A stretch of 64,000 nt of DNA from Mycobacterium terramassiliense (GTDB lineage Bacteria; Actinomycetota; Actinomycetes; Mycobacteriales; Mycobacteriaceae): positions 1,833,772 to 1,897,771 of the forward strand of contig NZ_LT717701.1 of the NCBI RefSeq assembly GCF_900157385.1. Reading direction: 5' to 3'. Made by a program: the position numbers and the translations under genes. The notes below the pieces were generated by a model, which was given only the letters and a program-made list of their open reading frames with translations, did not search any database and had not been told where the DNA came from. How positions within the stretch are numbered: position 1 is the first letter of the stretch; each line of letters starts with the position of its first letter. This document shows positions 60,415 to 64,000 of this stretch, piece by piece.

Positions 60415-61884
60415 ATGACCGAGCTACAAACTCCGGGATCTCTTGTCGACACCCACCAGCTCTACATCGACGGCGGCTGGGTCGACGCGGAGGACGGTCG
60501 CTACGACGACATCAACCCGGCCACCGAACAATCGATCGGCACCGCGCCCGACGCCAGCATCGCGCAGGTCGGGGCGGCGATCGACGCCGCGCGTCGGGCC
60601 TTCGACGGCGGGCCGTGGGGTCGCACGGGGCCGGAGGAGCGGGCCGCCTGCCTCAATCAGCTCGGCACGGCGCTGCTCAAGCACGCCGACGATTTCTTCG
60701 CGCTGTCGCAGGCGGAGTGGGGCTGCGTCTCGAACGAGCGGATGATGCAGATCGACGGCGCCGGATACATGTCGATGCACGCGGCCCAGCTCGCCGCACA
60801 GCTGGGCGAGGAAGCGGTGGCCGGAATGAGCGCCGGCACCACGTTGCTGTCGCACCAGCCGCTGGGCGTCGTATCCGTCCTGACGCCGTGGAACTTCCCG
60901 CATTGCCTCAACGTCATGAAGCTCAACCACGCGCTGGCCGCGGGCAATACCGTCGTGCTCAAGCCCTCGCCGCTGACCCCGCTCGCGGGGCTCGCGCTCG
61001 CGCGCATCATCGACGAGGAGACCGACATCCCGCCCGGCGTGGTCAACGTCGTCACGCCCTCCGGCGTCGAGGCCGCCCGGCTGCTCACCACCGACCCGCG
61101 CATCGACATGGTGAGCTTCACCGGCAGTTCGGTCGTCGGGCGCCAGGTCATGTCCGCCGCGGGCGACACCATGAAGCGGATCCTGCTGGAACTGGGCGGC
61201 AAGTCGGCCAGCATCGTCCTGGACGACACCGAGGTCACCGACGAGATGTTGCGGCAGATGCTGTTCGACTCGTGCTCGCTGCACGCCGGGCAGGCCTGCA
61301 TCCTGCACAGCCGGATGCTGCTTCCCGATTCGCTGCACGACGACGTGGTCGACCGGCTCGTGGCGCTGGCCCGCGACGTCAAGGTCGGCGATCCCACCGA
61401 CCCCGATGTGCAGATGGGGCCGCTGATCAGCGCGGCGCAGCGCGACCGGGTCCAGGCGCACGTCGACGGGGCGGTCAACGACGGAGCCCGGCTCGCGACC
61501 GGTGGCGGCCGCCCGGCCGGCCTGGACGTCGGATTCTATTTCGAACCGACGATTCTCACCGGCGTCGATCCCGATTCCACCATCGCCCAGGAGGAAGTGT
61601 TCGGGCCGGTGTTGACGGTGCTGCGCTACCGCGATGACGACGACGCGGTCGCCATCGCGAACAACTCGCAGTACGGCCTTTCCGGAGCCGTGTGGGGCGG
61701 GGATGTGGACCGTGCCGTCGGCGTCGCGCGACGCATCCGCACCGGGCAGGTCGCGGTCAACGGGTGCGGTCCCGGCGGCGCGCCGTTCGGCGGGTTCAAG
61801 CTCAGCGGGTTGGGGCGGGAGGGTGGCGGCATAGCCGGGCTGCACCAGTACATGGAGTCGACGGCGATCGGGGTTCCCGCGTGA
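60415..61884 (+). CDS. NAD(P)-dependent aldehyde dehydrogenase
   Basis: 489 aa, ALDH superfamily. Catalytic Cys295 is in HAGQACILHS, the general base Glu259 in LLELGGKS, and the cofactor site is FTGSSVVGRQ with LTPWNFPHCLN. It would oxidise the aldehyde formed from the P450/alcohol dehydrogenase steps to a carboxylic acid. ATG 60415 has GAGGAA upstream; an earlier GTG at 60367 adds 16 unlikely residues. It is divergent from the P450 gene and overlaps the CoA-transferase start (GTGA). Confidence 0.93.
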   Translation: MTELQTPGSLVDTHQLYIDGGWVDAEDGRYDDINPATEQSIGTAPDASIAQVGAAIDAARRAFDGGPWGRTGPEERAACLNQLGTALLKHADDFFALSQAEWGCVSNERMMQIDGAGYMSMHAAQLAAQLGEEAVAGMSAGTTLLSHQPLGVVSVLTPWNFPHCLNVMKLNHALAAGNTVVLKPSPLTPLAGLALARIIDEETDIPPGVVNVVTPSGVEAARLLTTDPRIDMVSFTGSSVVGRQVMSAAGDTMKRILLELGGKSASIVLDDTEVTDEMLRQMLFDSCSLHAGQACILHSRMLLPDSLHDDVVDRLVALARDVKVGDPTDPDVQMGPLISAAQRDRVQAHVDGAVNDGARLATGGGRPAGLDVGFYFEPTILTGVDPDSTIAQEEVFGPVLTVLRYRDDDDAVAIANNSQYGLSGAVWGGDVDRAVGVARRIRTGQVAVNGCGPGGAPFGGFKLSGLGREGGGIAGLHQYMESTAIGVPA

Positions 61885-64000
61885 GCGGACCCCTCGCGGG
61901 GCTGTCCGTCGTCGAAATCACCAAGGAGATCTCCGGCCCTTATGCGGCAAAACTTTTCGTCGACCTCGGTGCCGAGGTCACCAAGCTCGAGCCGCCGGGC
62001 GGAGATCCGCTGCGCCACTGGGGTCCGTTTGCCCGCGGGGTGGTGGATCCCGAACGCAGCGGACTTTTTCAATACCTGAACGCCGGCAAGCGAATTGCGG
62101 CGTTTGCCGATGCCCGCGAGCTGATCGCGGGTGCGCACCTGCTCATCGAGAACTTCCCGCCCGGAACGCTGGAAGGCTGGGGATTCGACCGCGACGGCCT
62201 GAGCGAGCTCAACCCAAACCTGGTGCTGCTCCGCATATCTGCGTTCGGGCAGTCCGGGCCGTGGCGGGACCGTCCGGCCACGTCGCTGACCGTGCAGGCG
62301 GCGTCGGGCTGGGTCAGCGCCCGCGATCCCGACCGCCCGCCGGTGCAGGTCGGGGCGCGGATCGCCGAGTACGTCGCGGGTGCCTACGGCGCGCTGGGCG
62401 CGTTGACCGCGCTGCGTTGCGCATCCGATGAGGTTGTCCAGGTCGATGTTTCGGAATTCGAATCGTTGCTGTCGACGCTGCCCTATCCCATGCTGATGGC
62501 GGAGAAGATGCTCGGCCTCGGCCTGCCCGCCAACGCCCGGGGGGCTCCCATGCTGGGGGTGGTCCGCGCCGCCGACGGTTGGGTGGGAATCAACTGCCTG
62601 ACGGGCCAGCATTGGCTGGACGTGTGCGCGATGCTGGGCCTGCCCGAGTTCGCCGAGCAGCAGATCCCGATCATGCTGGGCGGCCCCGAGCGCACCGAAT
62701 TCTATGCTCGCGCAGAGCCATTGCTCGCTCAGCAAACCGTCGCCGAGATCGTCGACCTGAGCCAGGCATTGCGGATTCCGGCAACCCCGGTCAACGACGG
62801 CGCCACCGTGCTGGAATGCCCGCAATACGCCAAGCGCGAGTTCTTCATCGACGGTCGCGGATTCCAACGCCCCGGCGCGCCGTTCCGGCTGACCAAAGGC
62901 CCCGCGGCACGGCGTCATCCGGCGCCCCGTCGGGCGTCGGGGGCCGTTCCGTTCGCCGAGCTGAAGGTGCTCGACCTGACCACCTTCTGGGCGGGCGCGT
63001 ATCTGACCTGCTACCTGGGCGCGTTCGGCGCCGACATCGTCAAGGTCGAGTCCATCCAGCGGCCCGACGGTTTTCGGTATTCCGGCGCGTTTCCCTTCGA
63101 GGGTGACGACTGGTACGAGCGTAGCGGCCTATGGCAGGCCACGAACCTCAACAAGAAAGACCTCACGCTGGACCTGACCTCGCGGCGCGGCCTGGAAATT
63201 GTCCGGCTGCTGGCCGCGCAGGCCGACGTGGTCGTGGAGAACTTTTCACCGCGCGTGGTGGAGCAGTTCGGGCTGGACTACGAGTCGCTGGCTGCGCTGA
63301 AGCCCGACGTGATCATGATCCGGATGCCGGGCTTCGGCTTGCAGGGGCCCTGGCGCGATTACGTCGGGTGGGCGTTGAACTTCGAGCAGACCGCGGGGAT
63401 GTCGGCGGTCACCGGGTATGCGGACGGGCCGCCGTGCAACCCGCAGGGGCCGGCCGATCCCGTCGTCGGTGTGCACGCCGGGGTCGCGCTGCTGGCCGCG
63501 CTCGAGCACCGGCGCCGCACCGGGGAGGGGCAGCTGATCGAGATCGCCCAGATCGAGGTCGCCGCCGCCGTGACCGCCGAACCGGTGATCGAATACTCGA
63601 TGAACGGCGTCGTGCAAGCGCGGGAAGGCAACCGCCGGCGCGGCTACCTGCAGGGCGTATACCCGACGAACGAGGACGGCGTGTGGGTGGCGCTGTCGTT
63701 GCCCGGCGAGCCGGGGGTGGACCACGACGCATTCGACGAGATGGTCGCCGCGTGGACCCGCACGCAGGCTCCGGCGAAGATCATGGAAGCCCTTGCGGCG
63801 CAACGTATCCCGGTCGAGCGGGTGATCACCGGCGAGCGGATGTATGACATAGCGCAGCTCGACGCGCGCGGATTCTACGAGGAGCTCGTGCATCCCGTCA
63901 CCGGAGCGCACCGCTATCCCGGCTGGCCGATTCGCATCGCCCCCGGGCCGGCGCGCCACCACCGCAGCGCCTCGCCGACCCTGGGCCAGCACAACGACGA
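61881..64000 (+). CDS. Double-domain CaiB/BaiF (type III) CoA-transferase, cut by window end
   Basis: The frame is open from GTG 61881 to the window edge, over 706 codons. Two CaiB-like domains are fused: domain one starts GPLAGLSVVEITKEISGPYA and domain two starts FAELKVLDLTTFWAGAYLTC; each repeats the GADIVKVE/GAEVTKLE and ENF-P motifs (LIENFPPGTLEGWG; VVENFSPRVVEQFG). The Asp region reads VQVDVSEFES in domain one but LIEIAQIEVA in domain two, so one half may be inactive. It should move CoA to the acid made by the aldehyde dehydrogenase, replacing an ATP-dependent ligase. The C-terminus lies beyond 64000. Confidence 0.9.
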   Translation, partial: MSGPLAGLSVVEITKEISGPYAAKLFVDLGAEVTKLEPPGGDPLRHWGPFARGVVDPERSGLFQYLNAGKRIAAFADARELIAGAHLLIENFPPGTLEGWGFDRDGLSELNPNLVLLRISAFGQSGPWRDRPATSLTVQAASGWVSARDPDRPPVQVGARIAEYVAGAYGALGALTALRCASDEVVQVDVSEFESLLSTLPYPMLMAEKMLGLGLPANARGAPMLGVVRAADGWVGINCLTGQHWLDVCAMLGLPEFAEQQIPIMLGGPERTEFYARAEPLLAQQTVAEIVDLSQALRIPATPVNDGATVLECPQYAKREFFIDGRGFQRPGAPFRLTKGPAARRHPAPRRASGAVPFAELKVLDLTTFWAGAYLTCYLGAFGADIVKVESIQRPDGFRYSGAFPFEGDDWYERSGLWQATNLNKKDLTLDLTSRRGLEIVRLLAAQADVVVENFSPRVVEQFGLDYESLAALKPDVIMIRMPGFGLQGPWRDYVGWALNFEQTAGMSAVTGYADGPPCNPQGPADPVVGVHAGVALLAALEHRRRTGEGQLIEIAQIEVAAAVTAEPVIEYSMNGVVQAREGNRRRGYLQGVYPTNEDGVWVALSLPGEPGVDHDAFDEMVAAWTRTQAPAKIMEALAAQRIPVERVITGERMYDIAQLDARGFYEELVHPVTGAHRYPGWPIRIAPGPARHHRSASPTLGQHND

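Overview
The window is GC-rich mycobacterial chromosome, most likely from a slow-growing non-tuberculous species such as a member of the Mycobacterium avium complex. Evidence is the PE proteins, PimE, MshB, FbiC, LpqW, an MmpL transporter, GTG/TTG starts, many leaderless-start signatures, and gene order that follows M. tuberculosis H37Rv from about Rv1145 to Rv1188 (H37Rv comparisons throughout are from memory, not computed).

Layout. 1-640: a 55-bp tandem repeat array cut by the window edge, then a strong hairpin terminator. 1152-4814: an mmpL13-like transporter, a TetR regulator and a methyltransferase, translationally coupled. 4890-10416: small stress, regulatory and housekeeping genes (sirtuin/GntR divergent pair, DUF1697, F420/FMN split-barrel protein, DUF5302, SnoaL-like, HhH glycosylase-like, a MarR regulator facing a TIGR03086 protein). 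10431-14207: two Pro/Ala-rich secreted proteins (the first frameshifted), pimE, phhB, mutT2. 14503-21267: narGHJI respiratory nitrate reductase. 21498-25331: typA and lpqW. 25452-31417: a PE remnant, a repeat-rich PE protein, TetR, mshB with two small downstream genes, and a PE12-like protein. 31570-37253: fbiC, a mycothiol-isomerase-like protein, a TB8.4/hemophore-like protein, fdxC and dapC.

37323-47113 differs from H37Rv. Where that genome has the polyacyltrehalose locus (Rv1179c-Rv1185c), this one has an APC permease fused to an OB-fold, a frameshifted LipO-type esterase, a GAP-family protein, a YeiH-type exporter with a tiny upstream ORF, trehalose 2-sulfotransferase (stf0), a methyltransferase and a 13E12-type HNH protein. 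47219-51477 returns to synteny with proline catabolism (pruC, pruA, pruB).

52445-64000 is the most interesting part. A minus-strand operon (P450, two acyl-CoA dehydrogenases, two hot-dog hydratase subunits, a DUF35 Zn-ribbon/OB protein, an Ltp-type thiolase-fold protein, a zinc alcohol dehydrogenase, a TetR) faces a plus-strand pair (aldehyde dehydrogenase, double-domain CoA-transferase). It resembles the cholesterol side-chain igr operon (cyp125-fadE28-fadE29-chsH2-chsH1-ltp2) but ChsH2 is split into two genes and alcohol/aldehyde dehydrogenases and a CoA-transferase are added. Read together, the genes could hydroxylate a terminal carbon, oxidise it to an acid, load CoA, desaturate, hydrate and cleave by retro-aldol reaction. 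The substrate is unknown. No rRNA, tRNA or CRISPR array was seen.
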